A stretch of 64,000 nucleotides of DNA from Lewinellaceae bacterium (GTDB taxonomy: Bacteria > Bacteroidota > Bacteroidia > Chitinophagales > Saprospiraceae): the NCBI GenBank assembly GCA_020636005.1, contig JACJYR010000002.1:248001-312000 (forward strand), in the 5' to 3' direction. Shown here in pieces: positions 1 to 8,829 of the stretch. The notes beneath the pieces are model-generated. The model saw only the letters and a list, made by a program, of their open reading frames with translations, had not been told where the DNA came from and did no database searches. Made by a program: the position numbers and the translations under genes. Positions within the stretch are counted from its first letter, which is position 1. Every line of letters begins with the position of its first letter.

Positions 1-711
1 ACCCACTACCCTTTCTCCTTTTTCCACATTGAGTTTTGAAACGATGCCGCTCATAGTGGCATAGATGGTCGTCCTTTTCAAACTGGTGCTGATTTCCTTT
101 AGGGTGGCCTCTGCACTGCGCACCTGGAATTCGGAGGCCCTGGCACTCTGCTCGGCTGAACGAATATTGGCCTCCGCCGATTTCAAATTGGATTCCAGGG
201 AACGGACGTTGGTCAGCGATGACTCGAAGTCCTGCTGTGAAAGGACACCTTCCTTGAATAATTTTTCATTCCTTTTGTGAATATCCCTGGCATTGGTCAA
301 TTGCGCTTCAGTCTGTGCCTTTTGCGCTTTGGCAGCTTCTATTTGGGAAAGTGCATTGGCAACGGAGGCTTTAGAACTGTTGACGCCGGCCTGCGCCCTT
401 TCCACCTGGGAGTTGTATGCCTCCGGATCAACCCTGGCCAGCACCTGGCCAGCCCTGACGCTATCCCCTTCCTGGACATAGAGCTCTACAATTTCCCCGG
501 AAACGTCGGAACTGATCTTGACTTCTGTCTTCGGGAAAACCTTTCCGCTGGCTTCCACCGTTTCCTGAATGTTGCGCAAGGCAGATTTTTCTGTTTGTAC
601 CTCTTCACCCCTGGTCTTGGTTTTTGCTTTATAAACTGCAAAAATCAGCAACAGGGCAACCACGCCCAACAGGATGTAAATGATGGTATTCTTATTTTTT
701 TTAAGGGCCAT
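1..711 (-). CDS. HlyD/AcrA-family efflux periplasmic adaptor subunit (partial)
   Basis: The gene starts with ATG at 709-711 on the minus strand and runs off the left edge, so only 237 residues are visible. A single N-terminal membrane span (about residues 9-25) is followed by a lipoyl/barrel half with the motif GEIVELYVQEGDSVRAGQVL. A long Ala/Glu/Gln-rich coiled-coil hairpin follows (about residues 90-210), and the second lipoyl half begins at the edge. This is the order of membrane fusion proteins that bridge an inner membrane transporter to TolC. The tolC-like gene ends 99 bp upstream on the same strand, which supports a tripartite efflux operon. The transporter itself (MacB-like or RND) would lie outside the window, so the substrate is unknown. 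Confidence 0.9.
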   Translation of the reverse strand, partial: MALKKNKNTIIYILLGVVALLLIFAVYKAKTKTRGEEVQTEKSALRNIQETVEASGKVFPKTEVKISSDVSGEIVELYVQEGDSVRAGQVLARVDPEAYNSQVERAQAGVNSSKASVANALSQIEAAKAQKAQTEAQLTNARDIHKRNEKLFKEGVLSQQDFESSLTNVRSLESNLKSAEANIRSAEQSARASEFQVRSAEATLKEISTSLKRTTIYATMSGIVSKLNVEKGERVVG

Positions 712-810
712 AATTGGATAAAAGATTAATGGTTATGCGGGTTCGTTGGGGGCAGGAAAACAAAAAACAATAAAGATGCTGCGTTTTTGTTTTGATAGCC
801 AGTTCCTCAA

Positions 811-2265
811 TCAATCAAGCTTTAGCTCCCTGCCAAGGTAAAAATCGATGATTTTCAGGCGGAACAGGTAATCGTATTTGGCAGAAATCAGCTCAGTCTG
901 CGCGATGTCCAGGGCATTCCTGGCAGTGATGAATTCCAGGTTGTTGATGGCGCCGAGCTTGAAGCGTTTGTCGGCATTTTCATAGGCCACCTGGGCGGCT
1001 TGCTGCGATTTTTCTGCGGCGGCCAATGAGCGGCGGCCTGCCCTGGCATTTGCGATGGCCTGTTGCACATCGTTTTTCAACTGCTGTTTGGTCAAATCGC
1101 TCTGTAGCTTTGCGTTCAGGATATTGACCTCCGCCCTTTGAACGTTGATCTTGTTCCTGCTTCCATTGTAAATGGGTATGCTCAAATTTAGCCCGAAGTT
1201 TTGTCCGAAGTTTTGGTCAAGTTGATCAAAATACGGGTTGTCTTCGATAATAGGGCTTTCACCGGGGAAGCCTATCTCTCCCGAAACATTTTCAAAAATC
1301 ACCTCCTGGTAAAAAGTATCAACTATTGAACCTGTCTGGATTTTCCCGGCACTTGACCAGTTGGTGTTCAAGCCCCCGAAAAGATTCAGGGTAGGCAGCA
1401 GCGCCCCCCTGGCAATGTTAACCCCCGCTTCGGCGCTTTCCTGCCGCAGTTCGTTTGCCCTGATTTGTGGCTGGGTGTTCAGGGCATTGGAATACAATTC
1501 CCCGAAACCAAGGGCATCAGGGTTGGCGTCGGCTGGAATAACAAATTGGGGCTTTTCCAACTGCATCTCTGTGGCCGGATCTATTTGCATCAGTTCCTTG
1601 AGGTTCAGGAAGGTGATATCAATGAGGTTTTGGGTTTGGATGATCGTCTGTTCGTCCCTGGCAATCTGGGCCAGCACGTCCAGGCGGTCATTGGCTGGAA
1701 GAGTGCCTGCTTCGATGAGTTTGTCCGTCTGATCCAATTGCTGCTGGGAAAGGTTCCGGCGGTTGGTGGCGCCTTCCAATTGTTCTTCAGCCATCAAAAT
1801 CTGTAGGTAAGCGTTGGCGATGTTGAGGGCCAGGGTGTTGAAAGTGGATTGGGCGTCGGCTTCGGATGCCTCCACGTCGAGCTTTCCCTGTTTGATGGTA
1901 TTGTTGATGCGGCCCCCGGAGAACAGGGTCATGCCGGCGTCCAGGCCAAAACTGTTGAAAGCGATACGCTGTGTGTTGAAGGAGTTGGTCACTGGGTCAA
2001 TCGTGCGCCCGAACTGGAAGCCGCCGTTCACAGAGCCGTTAATATTGGGCAGCCTTGAAAGACGGTTTTGCTTGTCGGTCAGCTTGGCCAAAGCGATGCT
2101 ATACTGGGCCTGTTTAAGTGAAAGGCTGTTGTCCCGGGCGTATTCGATGCATTCACGCAGCGTCCAGGTCTTTTGACCTGCTACATCGAAGGCCATCAAA
2201 AAGCCAAATACTACTGCAACAAGTTTAACGGGGGAACAGTAAAAATGAAATGTACCAATCCTCAT
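811..2265 (-). CDS. TolC-family outer membrane efflux protein
   Basis: About 484 residues from the preferred start MRIGTFHF (2263-2265), which places a hydrophobic signal segment (VAVVFGFLMAFDVAGQ) near the N-terminus. A start nine codons upstream (2292) is possible. The mature part opens with WTLRECIEYARDNSLSLKQA, the usual beginning of the outer membrane efflux protein repeat. Two long alpha-helical repeats follow, with a second-half start near NFGLNLSIPIYNGSRNKINV. The expected product is a trimeric outer membrane channel with a periplasmic tunnel. It is followed by the adaptor gene on the same strand, so the two are probably co-transcribed. Confidence 0.9.
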   Translation of the reverse strand: MRIGTFHFYCSPVKLVAVVFGFLMAFDVAGQKTWTLRECIEYARDNSLSLKQAQYSIALAKLTDKQNRLSRLPNINGSVNGGFQFGRTIDPVTNSFNTQRIAFNSFGLDAGMTLFSGGRINNTIKQGKLDVEASEADAQSTFNTLALNIANAYLQILMAEEQLEGATNRRNLSQQQLDQTDKLIEAGTLPANDRLDVLAQIARDEQTIIQTQNLIDITFLNLKELMQIDPATEMQLEKPQFVIPADANPDALGFGELYSNALNTQPQIRANELRQESAEAGVNIARGALLPTLNLFGGLNTNWSSAGKIQTGSIVDTFYQEVIFENVSGEIGFPGESPIIEDNPYFDQLDQNFGQNFGLNLSIPIYNGSRNKINVQRAEVNILNAKLQSDLTKQQLKNDVQQAIANARAGRRSLAAAEKSQQAAQVAYENADKRFKLGAINNLEFITARNALDIAQTELISAKYDYLFRLKIIDFYLGRELKLD

Positions 2266-3182
2266 GCTTGTAAATTTTAAGATTTGAGACAATGTTAGAG
2301 CGGCACAGGGCTGTGCAAGGAAATAATTCTATCAAGTGCCGCTACTTTTGGATAAAAGATGGAAGGAATGGAGAATTAAGAAAACAGGGCTGTTTCAGCC
2401 GCCGCAAAGGTAGGGTTTAAGTAGCAAAAACCAACTATATGCAGGGCGGGATGTGGGGAACGAAAAAAAAGTTCATTAAATATTTTAAAATTTAAAATTT
2501 GTAAAATACTTTTGCGTCACGCTTTTGCAAAAGAATACAACATACAGCGTTCCCGGTCAAGTCCGGGGAACAGGAAATTGAGAAAATACGGATTTACAGG
2601 GTATTCAAAATTGCTGCCTGTATTTTTAAACTGATCTGTTGCAGCACTCAAACATACCTGTACATTCTTGACGACCATTGTGAAACACTTTTGTTCATTA
2701 CCCGTATGTAATGCACTACTGAAACACTGTACATTTAGACTAACACACTACTAAGGAAACACTTTATACTCCTTACCTGTAACGATGAATTTTACCCACG
2801 CAAGGCGTGGTGCTTGACCGTTAGCGCAGCACTTCACCGATTATAATCCTCCACCTGGGATTTTTTTTGTGTCTGTTTTTCTTCAAAAACCGGTACAAAC
2901 GCATTGAACAACCCATCCTATACTATCCAGGTGGAAAGAACGGACAAGCAAGTTATAATCCAATCATTGGTCTTCAGAAACTAAAAAAGAAAACTGCGTC
3001 AACCACATTGGCGTGTGGCCATGTCGTCCCGCTGCTTCATTTTGCAATAAATGATGCCAGTGCTGGCAGTGTGCCCTTTGCCTTTGCTTGCTTGGTTGTA
3101 CTGCGACTGGCTTTTACAATACCGTATTGGCTGAAGACATTTTTATGATCCCTTTTTTATAACATTATAAATCCATGAACTC
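2266..3182. other. long gene-poor intergenic region
   Basis: About 0.9 kb between the tolC start and the small membrane protein gene. It must hold the tolC promoter reading left and the small-gene promoter reading right. There is a short hairpin at about 2550-2570 (CCCGG..CCGGGG) and a diffuse stretch of GAAACACT-type words at about 2680-2765. No convincing protein-coding gene or RNA gene was seen. Confidence 0.4.
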
Positions 3183-3344
3183 ATGTTTAGCAAGACTACT
3201 CCTCACACCTTCAACCTGGAACACTATCAAAACCCGGATTCGGGACTAACTACTAAAAAAAGCAACACACTGGAATCTGTTTTTCCGATTCTCATGATTC
3301 TGGTAGGGATTATTGGCGTGGTAATGATGGTTCAAAGCGCTTGA
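3183..3344 (+). CDS. 53-residue single-span membrane protein, uncharacterised
   Basis: A short ORF from ATG 3183 to TGA 3342-3344. The product starts MFSKTTPHTFNLEHYQ, has a polar N-terminal half of about 33 residues, and then one strongly hydrophobic segment of about 18 residues (VFPILMILVGIIGVVMMV) ending three residues before the stop. This is the layout of a small tail-anchored or single-span inner membrane protein. A clear intrinsic terminator lies about 50 bp downstream (3392-3430), which supports a real transcript ending here. The gene stands alone, with no same-strand partner. The function is not recognised. It could be spurious, but an ORF with a clean hydrophobic span placed just before a terminator is unlikely by chance. 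Confidence 0.6.
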   Translation: MFSKTTPHTFNLEHYQNPDSGLTTKKSNTLESVFPILMILVGIIGVVMMVQSA

Positions 3345-3391
3345 ACCTGACTGCTTCAATTGATCCTTTTTAATGAAAAAAGGTTGAATTC

Positions 3392-3430
3392 AAAAGCCCC
3401 TGGAGATTCGTTTCTTCAGGGGCTTTCTCT
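3392..3430 (+). terminator. rho-independent terminator after the 53-residue gene
   Basis: Perfect 10-bp arms AAAGCCCCTG (3393-3402) and CAGGGGCTTT (3417-3426) around a 14-nt loop, followed by TCTC. It lies just downstream of the small membrane protein stop. Confidence 0.7.
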
Positions 3431-3454
3431 ATCCAGGTATGGGTTTGACTAAAG

Positions 3455-3564
3455 TAAGGATCGAAGGAAAAATAATCCCGATTTCACATCGGGATTATTT
3501 TTAAAAAACCCTTCCAGTGCTGGGGTTTCAACATCAAAATAGGGAAGTTATTTTTTCATCGTTA
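3455..3564 (-). repeat. 110-bp dispersed element, copy A
   Basis: Full-length copy in minus orientation. Read on the minus strand it starts TAACGATGAAAAAATAAC and ends CCTTCGATCCTTA. It is almost identical to copy E at 46499-46608; the visible difference is the hairpin loop, GTGAA here and TTCAC in E. The palindromic arms are AATAATCCCGAT and ATCGGGATTATT. It begins 13 bp past the stop of the gene at 3578-5365, in that gene's direction. Confidence 0.9.
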
Positions 3565-3577
3565 TTAAAATGGCCCG

Positions 3578-5365
3578 TTAATCCTGAATTTCCACATTGT
3601 TGAACAACGGCAGCGGCACAGCCCCAAAGGGAAGCCGGAACCCAAAATAAAAGTAGGGTTCGTCTGCCCCGAAATTGTAGCCCAGGCCTGCGGCCAGGTA
3701 ATCACGGATGAGGCTGAGTTCAAGGCCGGCACCAAATTCCGGCGTACCATCCGTATTGAAATCGGTAGCGGCAAAGTTGAAGCCGATGCCGGGGCTCCAA
3801 AAGTTGTTGAACGCACTGCTCTTGCGGCTACCCACCTTAAAAAGGATCGAATAGGAAGGTGCAAACTGGAATTTACCACCCAGATCAACGTTCGGGCTGT
3901 TGTCATCAAAAGGATTGGCCAGCAGGAGCAAAGGTTTTACCACCGAATAAACACCAATCTGCTGGACGGTAAAAATGCGCTCGTCGATGGTCATCGGTAC
4001 TTCCTGGCCCCCTGATTCCCGCCATATCACGGCCTTGATGTGCAGTTTGTCCCCGTTTTCCCGGAAGCCCGATTCTGTCAGGTCGATAAAGGCCTGCTGC
4101 GGGATTTGCGAGTAGCCGAGCCGTTTTATTTTTTCTGAAATCTTTTCTGTCGCTTCAATCGTCCGCCTGGCCTGTTCCAGGTAGGTCGTCACATCCTGCA
4201 CGAGCGCCACCATCCGGTTGCGGTCGGCCTCCAGCTTGTTCTTACAGTCACTAAATCCCTGCTTCAATTGGCCAATGACAGGATCATTGGGCAGGTCGGT
4301 GAAAATAGCTGCCAGGCCTTTGTCCATGTGCGCAATCAGCGAATCTATTTTCTGCTGGGTGGAAACCAGGTCGTCGTTGAAACCGACCAGCAACTGGACG
4401 TTGGTAATGTCGTTGGCCATCCCTTGGCCCTTGGTATATTTCAGCACCAGTTGGCTGGCTTCCAGATAGGGCTGCTGGAGCTGCATTTTTACCTGATCGG
4501 CCAGTTGGGGGAATAAGACATTGGCCCGCTCGTTGATATTTTGGAGCTGGGCTGTCAGGTCTTCCAGGCATTGCTTGGACTGAAAGGTCTGGTTGAGCAT
4601 TTCATCAATTTTCTTTTCTCCCTGCTCTTTCAGGGCCTTTATGTTTTGGGTGAAATTTGCGATTTGCTGCAGTTCTTTTTTGTCGCTGTCCGAAAGGGTA
4701 AACTCAAACTGTGGGACGGTGAAATATTCCGCCGCCAGGTTGTCGAATTCGTCGGACAACTTGATGGGCCTCCTCCCCCGCCTGGAACGGAGGCTGCCTG
4801 CCAGCGAGAATTTCACATCGTTCTGGTTCATGGCATGGGCGATCTTGGCAGCCAGTTCCTCTGTTTTGTCAACAAAATAAGAAAATATGTAGGCATCGGG
4901 CGAACCACTCACCTGGCCTGCCTGGAGCTTGGCCATGTAGTCGTTGAAGGCTTCGTTGTACAGCCCATTGAGAACGGAATCACCGGCCACCTCGTTGGCA
5001 AAAGCAATCATGTAGTTGGCCAGTTCGCCCAGTTTTTCAAAATTTGGCCCCGCCACGTCTTCGTTCAACAATTCGAGGATGCGCTGCTGGTTCTTCAGCA
5101 AAGTTTTCAGCTTTACCAAATCTTCAGAATTGATAACCGCACCGCCGGTAATCAACTGGGCCTTTCCGGCAATCGCATCTTTGTTGATATTCACCACCAA
5201 CGTACTGTTGATTTCGGCAATGCTGCCGTTTTCAATCCGAATAGATGGATCGGCCCCCTTCTTTTTGTACAGGCTCAGTTCGTACAAATCGAAGACCTGC
5301 GCCAGCAGGGGACTTGCAGTAAAAAGTAACAGGTAAAATGCCGTGTATAATTTAAAGCTATTCAT
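3578..5365 (-). CDS. exported coiled-coil protein with predicted C-terminal beta-rich domain
   Basis: 595 residues from ATG 5363-5365; an upstream start at 5407 would hide the signal peptide. The N-terminus MNSFKLYTAFYLLLFTASPL ending in LAQ is a classical signal peptide with a signal peptidase I site. Residues about 60-420 are largely helical, with many Gln, Leu, Lys and Glu and a coiled-coil look. The last 100 residues alternate aromatic and Gly (LAAGLGYNFGADEPYFYFGF), as in beta-strands of outer membrane barrels, although too few for a whole barrel. No named family is recognised. It stands alone, flanked downstream by a copy of the 110-bp repeat. Probably periplasmic or outer membrane associated. 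Confidence 0.75.
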   Translation of the reverse strand: MNSFKLYTAFYLLLFTASPLLAQVFDLYELSLYKKKGADPSIRIENGSIAEINSTLVVNINKDAIAGKAQLITGGAVINSEDLVKLKTLLKNQQRILELLNEDVAGPNFEKLGELANYMIAFANEVAGDSVLNGLYNEAFNDYMAKLQAGQVSGSPDAYIFSYFVDKTEELAAKIAHAMNQNDVKFSLAGSLRSRRGRRPIKLSDEFDNLAAEYFTVPQFEFTLSDSDKKELQQIANFTQNIKALKEQGEKKIDEMLNQTFQSKQCLEDLTAQLQNINERANVLFPQLADQVKMQLQQPYLEASQLVLKYTKGQGMANDITNVQLLVGFNDDLVSTQQKIDSLIAHMDKGLAAIFTDLPNDPVIGQLKQGFSDCKNKLEADRNRMVALVQDVTTYLEQARRTIEATEKISEKIKRLGYSQIPQQAFIDLTESGFRENGDKLHIKAVIWRESGGQEVPMTIDERIFTVQQIGVYSVVKPLLLLANPFDDNSPNVDLGGKFQFAPSYSILFKVGSRKSSAFNNFWSPGIGFNFAATDFNTDGTPEFGAGLELSLIRDYLAAGLGYNFGADEPYFYFGFRLPFGAVPLPLFNNVEIQD

Positions 5366-5556
5366 TGGATTTGGCTTTTGATTGAAATGAGAATGCCGCA
5401 TCGGCATTAAAGACTGGAAAAAAAAGTATCAAAGCAAGTAAAGGACTTTTCGTTTGTAGAAGTCCTTTCGCCAACTGAAGCATTTGCAGAAAAAACTAAC
5501 CTGTTGTGTTTCTGGCTCCTGCCGGCAAGTTGGGTTGGCCATTGCCTCCCGGCAAA

Positions 5557-5967
5557 TCAGCTTACCTCTTCGGGTTGGCTTGCCCACCAATAACCCAGGC
5601 TGACGTGTAGTGGCATGTAAGTGCTATCGGTATAAAACAAGTATTTCACCTCGTGTTTTTGGGGGCTTATCGTAAATGCGTTCATCCTTGGGTAGTCATC
5701 GGGGTGGTAGTTTGCGCTGGTGCTCAGCAGGTTGTGCAAATGCGTTTTAAGGGTGGTATTTTCCGGCACCCAGATGACTTTCCGTTCTACGCCCTGCGGT
5801 GCCCCGTTCGCAAAAACATCAGCAGTTTGCACGAGCCACTTACTTTTGTCATCATTTCCGACTACCACGAAAACCACAAATTTTTTCTCGAAAATAAGGC
5901 TTTTGAATTTTTGCTCCCAATCGGCGCTTGGAAAAAGCCCCAGATCAAGTGTATGCTTGAGATCCAT
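5557..5967 (-). CDS. hypothetical protein, 136 residues
   Basis: A soluble protein with no signal peptide or membrane span. It opens MDLKHTLDLGLFPSADWEQK, has a short hydrophobic strand KKFVVFVVVGND, and ends with the aromatic stretch LHVSLGYWWASQPEEVS. I do not recognise the family. It is transcribed leftward, downstream of the sensor kinase gene (gap about 110 bp), so it may share its transcript. Codon use matches its neighbours. Confidence 0.6.
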   Translation of the reverse strand: MDLKHTLDLGLFPSADWEQKFKSLIFEKKFVVFVVVGNDDKSKWLVQTADVFANGAPQGVERKVIWVPENTTLKTHLHNLLSTSANYHPDDYPRMNAFTISPQKHEVKYLFYTDSTYMPLHVSLGYWWASQPEEVS

Positions 5968-6078
5968 AATGAAACATTTAAGATTTGAATGGAGGATATC
6001 GAATGAAAAGGCAATTTATGAAAATAGTCACAAACAGGCCTAAAATTGTTGTCGCCCCTACCTTCAAAGCAGGGAAAA

Positions 6079-7386
6079 TCAACCATTTACGGGATGTGGA
6101 GTCAGAGGCAGGCGTACCGTAAACGTGCTTCCAAAACCGGGTTCCGAACGCACGAGGATGCTGCCGTTGTAGCCCTGGGCGATTTTTTTGCACAGTGCCA
6201 GCCCTAAGCCGGTGCCCTGGTAGTGTTGTGAATTGTGGAGGCGTTTAAAATGCTCGAATATCAACCCGTGGTACTCCTCTTCAATGCCTATGCCGTTGTC
6301 CTCGATATGCAGTAAATAATGGCCATTTTCTTCCTGGCCCCTTACTTTTACGGTCGGTGTCTCGCTTTCATTGTACTTGATGGCGTTCTGGATGAGGTTT
6401 TGGCACAACAGCAACAGTTCAACTTCATTCCCATAGTAGGCCGGCATCTCGCCGTACTGGATAACAGCTTTTCGGTCGAGGATATCTTTCCTTAGGTTGG
6501 CGATTGCCTTGTACACGATGTCGTTGAGTTTCACCCAGGCCATTTCCTTGTACACTTTTGAATTGACCTTTGAGATTTCGAGGACATCCCGGATGATGAA
6601 GTTCAACTGGTGCGCACCTGATTTGGCAAATTCAAGGTAGCCCGGCACTTCCTCCATTTTTCCCGCCTTCAAGTCCCGGTCTATCAAATCAAGAAAACTG
6701 ATGATGGTGCGGAGTGGTGATTTCAAATCGTGCGAGGCTATGTAAGTGAACCGTTCCAGTTCTTCGGTCGTCCCTTGCAATTTTCTGTTGTTTTCCGTCA
6801 AATCCCGGATAAAATTTTCCTTCTCATTTTTGTAGATAGAGGCGATGACGGAAATCCAGGCGATAGATACTAAAAATACCGCCACTTCATCCAGGGGATA
6901 GTCCCGCTCGCCCAGCAACGGCGGGAAAAAAGCAATATAGGCCACAGGAACGATATACAGCAAAATATCATATAACAGGAGCCAAAACTGGAGTTTTGGC
7001 CGTTGCTCATAAAAAACAAAGGTCAGCGCAATGGTAGCCATGATGGCAATGCCCTGACTGAAAAAACCACCAATCAAAAGGATGGTCAGGGAAATCCATA
7101 TCGGCAAAATAGCAGCAATATAAAACCTCGCCCACCAGATTTTGCGGAAATGGTGCAGCACCGGAATGACGAGGTACAGGATGGTGAGCAAGCCCGTGAT
7201 GAAGCTGTAGTACTTGTCGTTCAGGGTAAAAACTGCAATGGAAAAAACAAGGAAAGCGGTTGAGGAAGTCAGAATGGCAGCCTGGTTCAGATGACTGGTG
7301 ACGATGTTCTCCTCCTTGAACTCTGCCGCAACCCCCTGCCGGGAGAGCGTTTTCCAAAAATGATTTGATTTCAGCGTAAATTTCAT
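6079..7386 (-). CDS. membrane sensor histidine kinase
   Basis: 435 residues. The first 185 residues hold about six hydrophobic spans and no recognisable periplasmic ligand domain, so the sensor is probably the membrane bundle itself. A short coiled coil (185-212) leads to the HisKA helix, with phospho-acceptor His219 in TYIASHDLKSPLRTI. The HATPase part shows the N box LIQNAIKYN (Asn334), the G1 box DNGIGI (363-368), the F box IFEHFKRLH and the G2 box GTGLGLAL (391-398), so it looks catalytically intact. There is no response regulator next to it. The NarL-type regulator at 34715-35350 is far away, and pairing cannot be inferred. Confidence 0.9.
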   Translation of the reverse strand: MKFTLKSNHFWKTLSRQGVAAEFKEENIVTSHLNQAAILTSSTAFLVFSIAVFTLNDKYYSFITGLLTILYLVIPVLHHFRKIWWARFYIAAILPIWISLTILLIGGFFSQGIAIMATIALTFVFYEQRPKLQFWLLLYDILLYIVPVAYIAFFPPLLGERDYPLDEVAVFLVSIAWISVIASIYKNEKENFIRDLTENNRKLQGTTEELERFTYIASHDLKSPLRTIISFLDLIDRDLKAGKMEEVPGYLEFAKSGAHQLNFIIRDVLEISKVNSKVYKEMAWVKLNDIVYKAIANLRKDILDRKAVIQYGEMPAYYGNEVELLLLCQNLIQNAIKYNESETPTVKVRGQEENGHYLLHIEDNGIGIEEEYHGLIFEHFKRLHNSQHYQGTGLGLALCKKIAQGYNGSILVRSEPGFGSTFTVRLPLTPHPVNG

Positions 7387-7596
7387 CGAAGCCGCCCCTG
7401 GGCGCAGTTTTTAAAGATTCGACTGGAATTTTGTTGACCGACAAAAAAGGGGGGGGAGATTCCGCAAAATGACCAAGTTGGAGTTTGTATTTGCAAATTT
7501 CCAGCCGTTTTGATTGGCGCTTGCATTGGCCAGGAAGCCACAAACCTAATCTATGCCATCAAACCTGGACTTCCTGCCAACTTTTTTACCAAAAAT

Positions 7597-7636
7597 AAAA
7601 GGGCGACAAGGAAATGAATCCTTTGCCGCCCTTTTT
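7597..7636 (-). terminator. terminator after the outer membrane barrel gene
   Basis: Hairpin of AAAAGGGCG..CAAGG (7597 on) with CCTTTG..CGCCCTTTTT, one mismatch or bulge. Read leftward it is followed by TTTTATTTTT, a usable U-tract for the gene ending at 7661. Confidence 0.6.
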
Positions 7637-7660
7637 CAGATGATTTTTGGGACCAAAATC

Positions 7661-8242
7661 TTAGAGCCGGAAGGTAAACCCTGCGTTTAGCAAGGCCACG
7701 CCATAACCTGCCTCGGCAAATACACCGACATAGTTCGTCAGGTAAAATGTGCCGCCGACAAAGCCGGCGTAAATCAGTTTACCCTTTGGCGCATTGGGGT
7801 CGTAGGGAGTGGGGCCCTGGGGCTCACGGCCCACATCCTGGCCCGTCAGTGCATCGGTTTCTTTGATGTTGGCAATGCTGACACCCAACATCCCGCCGCC
7901 ATAGACGTCAAACCGCTTCGAAAGTTCTTTGCGAAGTTCCCCCCGCAGCCCCAAAAGCACGTGCTTATTGGTCACATTGGCCAACTGGCCGTCGGAGATC
8001 AGGTAAGATTGGGAAGTAGCCGAAGAATAGCCGCCAAAAGCGTTCACACTAAAGGCGGGCGTAACCTGATAGCCGATTTTCAAGGAAACAGGCGGTGTAT
8101 TAACGGTAGCCTTGTCGGCATAAAAAGTGGGTTCGAAACCGACCCCTGCACTGATGGTCAGTTTTCCGTTTTGGGCTTGGGCCAGTGCAGCCGTAAAACT
8201 CATGGTAAAGAGGGTCGTGAGGATAAAAAGGACATTTTTCAT
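7661..8242 (-). CDS. outer membrane beta-barrel protein
   Basis: 193 residues from ATG 8240-8242. A longer ORF reaches 8338, but this start gives a clean signal peptide, MKNVLFILTTLFTMSFTAAL ending AQAQ. The mature part alternates short amphipathic strands with Gly/Tyr/Phe turns (KIGYQVTPAFSVNAFGGYSS, LRGELRKELSKRFDVYGGG) and ends on an aromatic-aliphatic strand FTFRL, as outer membrane barrels do. About eight strands are plausible, like OmpA-N/OmpX-size barrels. It is monocistronic with its own terminator. The ligand or role cannot be told. Confidence 0.75.
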   Translation of the reverse strand: MKNVLFILTTLFTMSFTAALAQAQNGKLTISAGVGFEPTFYADKATVNTPPVSLKIGYQVTPAFSVNAFGGYSSATSQSYLISDGQLANVTNKHVLLGLRGELRKELSKRFDVYGGGMLGVSIANIKETDALTGQDVGREPQGPTPYDPNAPKGKLIYAGFVGGTFYLTNYVGVFAEAGYGVALLNAGFTFRL

Positions 8243-8829
8243 GGAATAGAAATTTTGGTTTTTCAGAATCCTGTGAAAGCGTTCTTGGGTATTCACAAGG
8301 TTCCAACTATGATAAAAATTGATAGAATCTGGCCGCAAAAGTGGGCGGCTTCTTTCAATAAGTCAAGCAGCGTTCCAAAATTTAATTTTGAAATGACCTT
8401 AAATTAATGGTTTCAAAAAGATTATTATTCCGAATAACAACCTTGTTTAAAACATCATTCTTAAATTAGGGTTTTCGCAAATTTTAATCCGCCCGCACCA
8501 ACAGGCCGGCAGAATAAACCGCTTTGTGGAAAATTATTATTGGAAAGCCGCTTTGGCTTAAATAAGGTGGGTAAAAGTTAGGTGCGTATAGTGGATGTGG
8601 TTAGTTAAAGGGTACAATGTGTTTTGAAAACGGAATTGTTCGCCCTTTATTTTCATTTTTTCAACACTTTGGGGCAATTTTGAATTATCGCCCCCAGACA
8701 AGTGTTTTTGCCGCATTCGCCGTAAATTTGCGGCCCTTTAATAATGCGAACAGGCTGAAAAGTTACAATGCTTAGCAGCTAAAGGGTAAATTTTGCACAA
8801 TGACTTTTATCAAACAAGAGAAAATGTAA
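8243..8829. other. intergenic region between divergent genes
   Basis: 587 bp between the barrel protein gene (left) and dusB (right), AT-rich in its middle part. It holds the promoters of both. A TAAATTTG motif at 8723-8730 is a candidate dusB promoter. No ORF or RNA gene stands out. Confidence 0.4.
8723..8730 (+). promoter_or_regulatory. candidate Bacteroidota -7 promoter element for dusB
   Basis: TAAATTTG matches the Bacteroidota -7 consensus TAnnTTTG, 100 bp before the dusB start. No good -33 TTTG lies 19-21 bp upstream, so this is weak. Confidence 0.3.

Noticed and set aside
2867..3148. 93-codon plus-strand open frame in the gap upstream of the small membrane protein gene
   Set aside because: Composition is not protein-like (mixed Cys, Trp and basic runs), no signal, no family pattern, and it lies in AT-rich gap DNA with scattered repeats.
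3455..3564. The repeat's hairpin as an ordinary terminator of the upstream gene
   Set aside because: The same 110 bp occurs in several gaps with conserved sequence well beyond the hairpin, in gaps not always downstream of a gene in the right orientation. Termination may be a side effect.
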